Source of the DNA: Chrysiogenales bacterium
GTDB lineage: Bacteria; Acidobacteriota; Aminicenantia; UBA2199
Length of the DNA: 12,200 bases
Direction of reading: 5' to 3'
Assembly: GCA_004525465.1 (NCBI GenBank)
Contig: SPCN01000043.1
Location: 1 to 12,200, forward strand
Shown here: positions 1 to 5,241 of the stretch, in pieces
Position numbering within the stretch: the stretch's first letter is position 1
How the letters are laid out: every line of letters starts with the position of its first letter
The notes under the pieces: generated by a model
The model's database searches: none
What the model was told of the DNA's origin: nothing
What the model saw: the letters and a program-made list of their open reading frames with translations, nothing else
Position numbers and translations under genes: made by a program

Positions 1-167
1 TCTCCGATAATTACTCGCCCAAGCCGATCACGGTCGAGGAAGCCGTGTTTTTCCTCAACGAAAGCCGGGAAAACGGCTACATGTTCATCAATACGGAAAC
101 CGGCCGCATGGCTGCCGTTTTCCGCAATGCGCAGGGAAACATTTCATTGATCGAACCCAACCTGTAA
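1..167 (+). CDS. hpf: Ribosome hibernation promoting factor, long form (C-terminal end only)
   Basis: The gene enters from the left edge and is read in the frame starting at base 3, ending with TAA at 165-167; about 54 residues are visible. They match the C-terminal dimerisation domain of long HPF / sigma-54 modulation proteins: a KPITVEEAV start, then a Phe-rich stretch ending GYMFINTETG, then AAVFRNAQGNISLIEP, the counterpart of the family's VVYRR-DG-YGLIEP ending. In long HPF this domain pairs two ribosomes into inactive 100S dimers under starvation. hpf lying directly before hprK and PTS genes is a classic arrangement, often with rpoN further upstream. The hprK start is only 15 bases beyond the stop, so the two are probably co-transcribed. 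The N-terminal ribosome-binding domain lies outside the window. The family match rests on recognising the motif order, not on a search. Confidence 0.82.
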   Translation, partial: SDNYSPKPITVEEAVFFLNESRENGYMFINTETGRMAAVFRNAQGNISLIEPNL

Positions 168-182
168 AAAGGTCTGAACCTC

Positions 183-1148
183 ATGCCCAAAAAGATCAAG
201 GGAATCCAATTAGGCCAGATAAAGGAATTAAGCCAGCTGAAGATCGTCAGCATTTTTAACGAAAAATGGATCCACAACCTGGTCAGCCATCCGCGCCCGC
301 AGCGCCCCGGCCTGGGCCTGACCGGATATTTGAAACATCTCCAGGCAGGACGCATCCAGGTCTTCGGCAAAACCGAGGTCGGCTACCTGCACAACCTGAA
401 AGACGAGGACAGGAGCCGCTGCCTGAAGAACTACTTTTCCCTGAAACTTCCCGGCATCATCATCTCGGAAAACATCAAGGCCGAAAGCGATTGGATCGCC
501 ATGGCCGCCCGCTACAGCACGCCGATCCTGATCTCCGAACTGCACACGGCGCCGCTTATCTCGCGCCTCAGCGCTTTCCTCTATCAGTATTTTGCTAAAA
601 AAATCAAAATGAACGGGGTACTGATGGACATCATGGGCCAGGGTGTGCTGATCACCGGGGATTCTGGAATCGGCAAAAGCGAAACGGCGCTGGAATTGGT
701 CAACAAGGGCTACCAGCTGATCGCCGATGACGTAGCTGAATTTTACCTGGATTCCAACGATGACCTGATCGGCCGCGCCAACGAGATCATCAAGAACCTG
801 ATGGAAGTGCGCGGCCTGGGCATCATCAACATCAACGACATTTTCGGCACCTCGGCCGTCCTGGAAGAAAAAAAGCTGAATCTGGTGACCAACCTGGAAA
901 AATGGGATGCCAAGAAAAAGTATGACCGCCTGGGCGAGGACACGCAGTATTTCAAGATCCTGGGGCTGGAGCTCCCGCTGATCTCCCTGCCCGTGGGCCC
1001 GGGCCGCAACCTCTCGACCATTATCGAAGTAGCGGTGCGCAATATCCTGGCCAAAAAGAGCGGCAAAAAAACCTACCTGGAATTAAATAAAGAGAGCGCC
1101 CTCCAGCAGGATGAATTGCCCGATCCGCAAGCCGAGGTAAGCAAATGA
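183..1148 (+). CDS. hprK: HPr kinase/phosphorylase
   Basis: This 321-residue protein has the normal HprK length. It phosphorylates HPr on Ser46 and removes that phosphate, linking PTS state to energy supply. The N-terminal half (about 1-130) is the regulatory domain. The C-terminal kinase domain carries Walker A GDSGIGKS (159-166), the acidic pair ADD (181-183) used in catalysis, the HprK signature EVRGLGIININDIFG (208-222), and the PGRN region (273-276) followed by STIIEVAVRN. Asn144 precedes the Gly where the family normally has a conserved His (usual motif HGVLVDV), and VGPGRN replaces the usual R/K-PGRN; phosphorylase balance may therefore differ. ATG at 183 is preceded by AAAAAGG ten bases upstream. 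Its TGA overlaps the next start (ATGA), so it is coupled to the EIIA gene. rapZ, often found next to hprK, is absent here. Confidence 0.95.
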   Translation: MPKKIKGIQLGQIKELSQLKIVSIFNEKWIHNLVSHPRPQRPGLGLTGYLKHLQAGRIQVFGKTEVGYLHNLKDEDRSRCLKNYFSLKLPGIIISENIKAESDWIAMAARYSTPILISELHTAPLISRLSAFLYQYFAKKIKMNGVLMDIMGQGVLITGDSGIGKSETALELVNKGYQLIADDVAEFYLDSNDDLIGRANEIIKNLMEVRGLGIININDIFGTSAVLEEKKLNLVTNLEKWDAKKKYDRLGEDTQYFKILGLELPLISLPVGPGRNLSTIIEVAVRNILAKKSGKKTYLELNKESALQQDELPDPQAEVSK

Positions 1149-1546
1149 TCAAGAGCTTAATCATCACCCATGGCAATCTGGGTCACGAACTGATCCAGGT
1201 GGCCGAAAAAATTCTGGAACAGAAGCTCGACATTGAGGCCATCGCCTTTGACTGGCAGGGCGACGGCAGCGCCATGATCGCCCAGTTGGAAAAGTTCATT
1301 GCCCGCAACCAGGGGCACAAAATCGTGATCTTCACCGACATGTTCGGCGGTTCACCGTCGAACATTTCCACCCGCTTCATCAACAACAATGTCGAAGTGC
1401 TTTCAGGGATCAACCTGCCCGGACTGCTGAAATTTTTCTGCTGCCAGGAACGGAACGGCAATTTTCGACAAATCATCAAACAAGTCGAAAAGGAAGCCAA
1501 GGAAGGCATCAACATCATCAGTGAATACCTAGGAGAAAAAAAATGA
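1145..1546 (+). CDS. PTS mannose/fructose/sorbose-family EIIA component
   Basis: This 133-residue protein is a single EIIA-Man domain of full length. The N-terminus SLIITHGNLG places the phospho-accepting His at residue 9, and DMFGGSPSN (65-73) is the conserved loop after the third strand of this fold. HPr-His15~P would donate phosphate to His9. No EIIB or EIIC lies in the window, so sugar transport by this protein cannot be inferred; orphan EIIA-Man proteins next to hprK and ptsH are usually thought to be regulatory. It starts inside the hprK stop (ATGA overlap) with GAGG seven bases upstream, and ends in a second ATGA overlap with HPr. Its last codons form a run of A bases discussed separately. 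Family assignment is firm; the physiological partner is unknown. Confidence 0.93.
   Translation: MIKSLIITHGNLGHELIQVAEKILEQKLDIEAIAFDWQGDGSAMIAQLEKFIARNQGHKIVIFTDMFGGSPSNISTRFINNNVEVLSGINLPGLLKFFCCQERNGNFRQIIKQVEKEAKEGINIISEYLGEKK
1531..1546 (+). promoter_or_regulatory. HPr ribosome-binding site merged with an in-phase A8 slippery run at the EIIA/HPr overlap
   Basis: AGGAG at 1531-1535 is followed by eight A bases (1536-1543), the last being the A of the HPr ATG. AGGAG is a clear ribosome-binding site seven bases from that ATG. In the EIIA frame the run is read A-AAA-AAA directly before TGA, which is the correct phase for a -1 shift into the HPr frame. The RBS role is well supported; slippage is only a possibility. 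Confidence 0.6.
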
Positions 1547-1812
1547 TTGAAAAGACACAGGTCATCCACAACAAGCTGGGACTTCACGCCAGGGCCGCCG
1601 CCAAACTCTCCCATCTGGCCAACATGTTTACTGCCGACATTTTCCTGATTTACAATGAAGATAAAGTCAATGCCAAAAGCCTGTTGGGCATCCTGACCCT
1701 GGCCGCTTCGGTTGGCAACGAGATCATCCTGCAGGCCAGCGGCGGGGATGAGCAGGAGGCCCTCGCCGCCATCAGCGACCTGTTCAATCGCAAGTTCGAC
1801 GAAGAAAGCTGA
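1543..1812 (+). CDS. ptsH: Phosphocarrier protein HPr
   Basis: This 89-residue protein has HPr length. KLGLHARAA places the active His at residue 15 with the supporting Arg17. KSLLGIL places Ser46 exactly at the HprK target position, so both His15 phosphorylation by Enzyme I and Ser46 phosphorylation by HprK are possible. That fits the presence of hprK three genes upstream. HPr passes phosphate from EI to EIIA domains in the cytoplasm. The gene overlaps the EIIA stop by ATGA, and its own TGA is immediately followed by the ptsI ATG. Start choice is supported by AGGAG at 1531-1535. Nothing in the sequence suggests the catabolite-only paralogue Crh, because the His is intact. Confidence 0.96.
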   Translation: MIEKTQVIHNKLGLHARAAAKLSHLANMFTADIFLIYNEDKVNAKSLLGILTLAASVGNEIILQASGGDEQEALAAISDLFNRKFDEES

Positions 1813-3570
1813 ATGATCCGCATCAAGGGCAAAGCCGTATCGCCCGGTATTGTCATGGGCCGGGCCTTGCTCTACAATTTTGAAAAGGAAGTGATCCAGG
1901 CTGAGAACATAGGCGAAAAGTCGGTGGAAAAAGAGATCTGGCGCCTGGAAAACGCGGTAAAAAAATCCCAGGCCCAGTTGAAAAAGATCAATCGGGACTT
2001 GCAGAAGATCATGGGCAAAGACGCGGCTTTCATCATTGAAACCCAATACCTGCTGCTCAAAGACAGCCACCTTCTGGATGAGATCAGGGGTATCATTCAG
2101 AACAAACTGGTCAAGGCCGAATGGGCCATAAAGGAAGTCGAAAAAAAGTACCTGAAAATATTCCATACCATCCCCGACCTGTCCTTCAAGGCCAAAAGCA
2201 ACGATATTTCCGACGTGCTGACCCGCCTGATCGCCAACCTTAAAAAAAGCAGCCCCGCCACCTCGGCCCCGCAGCCGGGCCAGGTCATCCTGGTCGCCGA
2301 TGACATCAGCCCTTCCGAGGCGGCCACAATGATGAGCAACAAAAGGCTGCTGGGGCTGGTGCTGAACAAGGGCGGCGAAACCTCACACACGGTAATCCTG
2401 GCCCGCACCCTGGGCATTCCGGCCATCCTGGACACGGTCAACGCCACCGATTCGATCTTCAACGGCGACACCCTGGCCCTTGACAGCGTCAGCGGCGAGG
2501 TCATCGTTCAGCCTACTCCCGAGGTGGCCGCAGAAATCTCCTTAAAAATCGAAAAATTCCGCCTCTACAAGGAACAGCTGAAAAAACTCAGCCAACTGCC
2601 GGAATTGACCCTCGACCAACACCAATTCCATCTCCACGCCAACATAGAACTGCCGTTTGAAAGCGAAATCGTCCAGTCCTACGGGGCCCAGGGCATTGGC
2701 CTGTTCCGCACCGAATTCCTCTACCTGGACTCCAAGATGAGCATTTCCGAGGAAGAACAGTACTTGATCTATAAAAAAATTGCCCAGAACATCTTTCCCC
2801 ACCCGCTGGTCATCCGCACCTACGACCTGGGCCGCGACAAATCTGACCCCGCGGCGCCGCGTCACGAGGAAAATCCGTCGCTGGGGATGATGGCCGTCCG
2901 GCTGTTCCTCAAGGACCGCGAACCTTTCAAGATCCAGATCAAGGCCATCATGCGCGCCAACGCCAGCGGCAACATCCGCATCCTCTTCCCCATGATCACC
3001 GAGATCGAGGAGATCCACGCCATCCGCGAGATTATGGCCGAAGCCAAAAAGGAACTGCAGGGCGCCGGCACCTACCCCGGGAAGGACGTCCGGGTGGGCA
3101 TCATGCTGGAGATCCCCGCCGCGGTGCGTCTGATACGCCACCTGGGCGACATCGTCGATTTTTTCTCGGTGGGCAGCAACGACCTGATCCAGTACCTGCT
3201 GGCCGTGGACCGCAACAACAGCGACGTTTCCTACCTCTTCAGCCCCTACCACCCTGCCTTTATCCACATCCTGAAAGAGATCCGCAGCGAGGTGGACCGC
3301 ATCGGCAAGGAAGTGACCATCTGCGGCGAAATGGCCGGCCAGCCTGTTCCGGCCCTGATGCTGTTGGGCCTGGGCTTCACCAACTTTTCCATGAACGCCC
3401 TGGCCATTGCCGAGATCAAGAGGGTATTTACCCGGATACACTACGCGCGTCTGCGCAAGATCGTCAGCCAGCTCGACAGTTTCGGCTCGCGCACCGAGAT
3501 CAAGACATTCTTCAAAAAATCTCTGCTCGAGCTCTATCCCGACCTTTTGGACAGCCAACGCCCGCTTTAA
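1813..3570 (+). CDS. ptsI: PTS Enzyme I (phosphoenolpyruvate-protein phosphotransferase)
   Basis: This 585-residue Enzyme I has standard length. It autophosphorylates from PEP and transfers phosphate to HPr His15. In order it shows the N-terminal EI domain beginning with the VSPGIVMG motif; the swivelling phosphohistidine loop KGGETSHT with the active His at 192; and the C-terminal TIM-barrel PEP site. The barrel carries LFRTEFLY (Arg299), IRTYDLGRDK (Arg335), LFPMI (391-395), the VGSNDLIQY loop (453-461) and TICGEMAG with Cys504. All residues I would expect for catalysis are present. ATG directly abuts the HPr stop, so translation is probably coupled; only a weak GAAGAAAG precedes it. It is the only EI in view and would feed the regulatory EIIA upstream. 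Confidence 0.96.
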   Translation: MIRIKGKAVSPGIVMGRALLYNFEKEVIQAENIGEKSVEKEIWRLENAVKKSQAQLKKINRDLQKIMGKDAAFIIETQYLLLKDSHLLDEIRGIIQNKLVKAEWAIKEVEKKYLKIFHTIPDLSFKAKSNDISDVLTRLIANLKKSSPATSAPQPGQVILVADDISPSEAATMMSNKRLLGLVLNKGGETSHTVILARTLGIPAILDTVNATDSIFNGDTLALDSVSGEVIVQPTPEVAAEISLKIEKFRLYKEQLKKLSQLPELTLDQHQFHLHANIELPFESEIVQSYGAQGIGLFRTEFLYLDSKMSISEEEQYLIYKKIAQNIFPHPLVIRTYDLGRDKSDPAAPRHEENPSLGMMAVRLFLKDREPFKIQIKAIMRANASGNIRILFPMITEIEEIHAIREIMAEAKKELQGAGTYPGKDVRVGIMLEIPAAVRLIRHLGDIVDFFSVGSNDLIQYLLAVDRNNSDVSYLFSPYHPAFIHILKEIRSEVDRIGKEVTICGEMAGQPVPALMLLGLGFTNFSMNALAIAEIKRVFTRIHYARLRKIVSQLDSFGSRTEIKTFFKKSLLELYPDLLDSQRPL

Positions 3571-3571
3571 A

Positions 3572-3961
3572 ATGACCCAGCGCGAATTTGCCGATTTCCG
3601 GGTCAGACTTAAGCGCACGCAAAGGGAAATGGCCGAACTCCTGGGCGTCTCGCTCAAGGCTGTGGAAAGCTACGAGCAGGGGTGGCGGCGCATCCCGGCC
3701 AACATCGAGCGCATCCTTTATTTCCTCCTTTTCAAGATGAACCAAAAACTTTTCGGCCGTCGCGACCGCTGCTGGCTCGAAATAAAATGCCCGACCGCAG
3801 TCAGGGCCAATTGCCCGGCCTGGATGGCCCGGGAAGGATTGTATTGCTGGTTTTTAACCGGAAAAATGTGCCGCGCTGTAAAAAACGAACGGCCGGCAAG
3901 GGGCATGAGCTGTTTCGATTGTACTTTCTTCAAAAAAAGACTGAAAAAGATCATCGGCTGA
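3572..3961 (+). CDS. HTH (XRE-like) protein with a seven-cysteine 'CW'-type C-terminal region
   Basis: This 129-residue protein starts one base after the ptsI TAA. Residues about 4-42 look like an XRE/Cro-type helix-turn-helix: RLKRTQREMAELLGVS then KAVESYEQGWRRIP. After a hydrophobic stretch (47-56) the second half holds seven cysteines at 67, 73, 81, 92, 100, 114 and 117, in the pattern CW-x4-C-x7-C-x10-CW-x6-C-x13-C-x2-C. This resembles small 'two-CW' proteins (CWE...C....CPA....YCW..G..C...C..C), whose ligand is not established; Fe-S or zinc binding is an inference. No Shine-Dalgarno sequence is visible, so translation probably depends on coupling to ptsI. Its place at the end of the operon suggests a regulator that combines PTS state with a redox or metal signal, but its target is unknown. 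A longer in-frame start inside ptsI (3407) is unlikely. Confidence 0.82.
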   Translation: MTQREFADFRVRLKRTQREMAELLGVSLKAVESYEQGWRRIPANIERILYFLLFKMNQKLFGRRDRCWLEIKCPTAVRANCPAWMAREGLYCWFLTGKMCRAVKNERPARGMSCFDCTFFKKRLKKIIG

Positions 3962-3980
3962 TATTGTCCCCAGCGCCGCA

Positions 3981-4020
3981 CCCAGGGAAATTCCAAACAC
4001 GCAAACCCTGGGCAAGCGTG
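3981..4020. repeat. Two overlapping inverted repeats after the PTS operon
   Basis: CCCAGGG at 3981-3987 pairs with CCCTGGG at 4006-4012 (18-base loop). CACGC at 3998-4002 pairs with GCGTG at 4016-4020 (13-base loop). The two stems interleave, so only one can form at a time. No T-run follows, so this is not a simple terminator. A third small hairpin, CCCG-TTT-CGGG, lies at 4032-4042. The function is unknown; mRNA end protection is one possibility. Confidence 0.45.
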
Positions 4021-4100
4021 CTTTCCCGGATCCCGTTTCGGGTTAAAACTCCAGCGCATCTTGGCCGGAATGAAAACAACGGACCAAGGTCCCGGTCAGA

Positions 4101-4133
4101 GCGGATTTTTTTCCGAAAACTCCGATTTTTTTT
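4101..4133 (+). terminator. Probable rho-independent terminator of the hpf-PTS-HTH operon
   Basis: CGGATTTT (4102-4109) can pair with AAAACTCCG (4116-4124) as an 8-bp stem with one bulged C and a six-base loop. After one A come eight T bases (4126-4133). The stem has only three G-C pairs in a row, so it is modest in strength. It lies about 140 bases past the HTH stop, with no gene between on this strand. The rest of 3962-4142 shows no coding capacity I can support. Confidence 0.45.
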
Positions 4134-4142
4134 AATGTCGCT

Positions 4143-4325
4143 TCAGGATTCTGTCCCGAGAACAAAACGGATGGACCGGAAAAATTTTCCGGATAGAGAA
4201 ACAAAATTCAGCGCCCGGACATCAATGCCATGGTCCAGCAGCACCCGGGCTGCCAAGGTGCTGTCCAATCCGCCTGATAGCAGCCCGACCGCAATTATCC
4301 TGATGCCGGGCTCACTCATAGCCAT
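4143..4325 (-). pseudogene. Truncated N-terminus of a PP-loop (ThiI/MnmA-like) sulfur-transfer ATPase
   Basis: Read leftward from ATG at 4325 (an in-frame TTG at 4346 is also possible), this gives about 60 residues. It contains IIAVGLLSGGLDSTLAARVL followed by LDHGIDVRALNFVS. SGGLDST (bases 4257-4277) is the ATP-pyrophosphatase P-loop; the GLLSGGLDSTLA...GI.V.ALNFV form resembles tRNA thiouridylase-type proteins of roughly 300 or more residues. After ALNFVS the similarity stops and a TGA follows, so Cys motifs and the rest of the enzyme are missing. No continuation is recognisable in 3962-4142. I read it as a remnant left by a deletion. It sits divergently beside another PP-loop enzyme (larE) and near a cysteine desulfurase, which fits loss from a sulfur-transfer cluster. 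A good promoter-like sequence still points into it. A real short protein is less likely but possible. Confidence 0.55.
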
Positions 4326-4329
4326 GAGG

Positions 4330-4358
4330 TTGACGCAAGTATCCAAGCGATGTATAAT
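4330..4358 (+). promoter_or_regulatory. Sigma-70-type promoter for larE
   Basis: TTGACG at 4330-4335, a 17-base spacer, and a perfect TATAAT at 4353-4358 predict a start near 4365, about 50 bases before the larE ATG. This is the best promoter match in the window and lies immediately upstream of larE and the desulfurase gene. Confidence 0.72.
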
Positions 4359-4366
4359 CCGTTGTT

Positions 4367-4384
4367 CACTACCACATTGTAGTG
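4367..4384. repeat. Perfect palindrome CACTAC-N6-GTAGTG, candidate operator
   Basis: CACTAC (4367-4372) and GTAGTG (4379-4384) are exact reverse complements separated by six bases. The site starts about two bases after the predicted larE transcription start and covers the -10 box of the opposing promoter. A dimeric regulator bound here could block both. Alternatively it forms a 6-bp hairpin at the very 5' end of the larE mRNA. The binding protein is unknown. Confidence 0.55.
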
Positions 4385-4404
4385 GTTTGAAGAAAACATA
4401 TCAA
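4376..4404 (-). promoter_or_regulatory. Opposing sigma-70-type promoter reading toward the PP-loop remnant
   Basis: On the minus strand TTGATA (4404-4399), a 17-base spacer and TACAAT (4381-4376) form a good promoter with a predicted start near 4369. It would transcribe leftward into the truncated PP-loop gene. It faces the larE promoter, with start points only a few bases apart. This is based on sequence match alone. Confidence 0.5.
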
Positions 4405-4414
4405 AGGACGATCA

Positions 4415-5230
4415 ATGAATGAAACTCTGCTTGAAGTAAAAATCAATCGCTTGCGCGCCGTGATGGCTGAAAAAAAATCACTGCTGGTGGCTTTTTCCGG
4501 CGGTGTCGATAGCACGGTTGTGGCCAAAATCGCTTTTGAGGTCCTGGGAGGCCGGTCGGCGGCGGCTACCATCGACTCGCCAACGCTGCCGCGGCGCGAA
4601 CTGGCCATTGCCAGCCGCCTGGCAAAAGAGATCGGCATCCGCCACTGCATCGTTCAAGCCCCGGACCTTGATCCGGAGCTGCTGCGCAATTCCTGCGACC
4701 GCTGTTATTTCTGCAAGCAGGGCGACCTGGCGTTGCTGCGGGAAGCGGCAAGCCGGGAAGGATACGAAGCCATCGCTTTCGGCGTCACGGCATCCGACCA
4801 TCATGAGCATCGTCCCGGATTGCGGGCGCTGGCCGAAGCCCGGGCCTTCCTGCCCCTGGTGGAAGCCGGGATCACGAAAAATGAAATGCGCTACATCGCC
4901 GAAAAATTGGCCCTGTCCAACCATGGCCTGCCTTCCACCACCTGTCTCAGTTCGCGCATCCCCTACGGCCAGGAGATCACCCCTGAAAAACTCGCCCAGG
5001 TGGAAGCGGCGGAATCATTCCTCTACGAAGAAGGATTGAGCCAGGTACGTATCCGCCACTATGGCGACACGGCGCGCATCGAGGTTTTTCCAGATGAGAT
5101 AGTTACATTGGTATTCATTCGTCACAAATTGATCGCCCGGCTGAAAGCGCTGGGCTTCCACTATATCACTGTGGACATGGCAGGCTATCGTTCGGGCAGC
5201 ATGGATGAAGTGTTTCCGGGCAAGAGATAA
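4415..5230 (+). CDS. larE: LarE-family ATP-dependent sulfur transferase (PP-loop)
   Basis: This 271-residue protein has LarE length. LarE adenylates the pyridinium dicarboxylate mononucleotide made by LarB and converts its carboxyls to thiocarboxylates on the way to the nickel-pincer cofactor of lactate racemase. The PP-loop AFSGGVDST is at 26-34, and TCLSSRIPYGQEIT places Cys177 at the position of the sacrificial cysteine of the Lactobacillus enzyme (Cys176). CDRCYFC (94-100) adds Cys94, Cys97 and Cys100; a CxxC plus the C-terminal Cys is the pattern described for LarE enzymes that use a [4Fe-4S] cluster instead of sacrificing their own cysteine, so that mode is likely here. AAAGGA six bases before ATG 4415 supports the start. 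A strong promoter lies upstream and a desulfurase gene follows 11 bases downstream. larB, larC and larA are not in the window, so the final product is unproven. Confidence 0.88.
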   Translation: MNETLLEVKINRLRAVMAEKKSLLVAFSGGVDSTVVAKIAFEVLGGRSAAATIDSPTLPRRELAIASRLAKEIGIRHCIVQAPDLDPELLRNSCDRCYFCKQGDLALLREAASREGYEAIAFGVTASDHHEHRPGLRALAEARAFLPLVEAGITKNEMRYIAEKLALSNHGLPSTTCLSSRIPYGQEITPEKLAQVEAAESFLYEEGLSQVRIRHYGDTARIEVFPDEIVTLVFIRHKLIARLKALGFHYITVDMAGYRSGSMDEVFPGKR

Positions 5231-5241
5231 GAAGGAAATGG

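Noticed and set aside
1183..2166. 327-codon open frame on the minus strand across EIIA, HPr and ptsI
   Set aside because: It lies opposite three certain genes, its translation shows no family motif, and it arises from codon-position bias of the plus-strand genes.
3407..3571. Longer start for the HTH gene inside ptsI
   Set aside because: The added residues are an Arg/Ser-rich out-of-frame read of ptsI. The HTH homology starts right after ATG 3572, which sits at the operon-typical position after the ptsI stop.
2542..3657. 371-codon open frame on the minus strand opposite ptsI
   Set aside because: It is a shadow of ptsI; its composition is rich in Asp, Gly, Val and His, as expected from the complement of C-ending codons, with no recognisable domain.
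3981..4012. CCCAGGG/CCCTGGG hairpin as the operon terminator
   Set aside because: No T-run follows and the loop is 18 bases; the T8-tailed hairpin at 4101-4133 is a better terminator.
3682..4422. 246-codon plus-strand open frame bridging the HTH gene and larE
   Set aside because: It reads the HTH gene in another frame, then runs through the terminator, the PP-loop remnant and the larE promoter. The product is Pro/Arg/Lys-rich without motifs.
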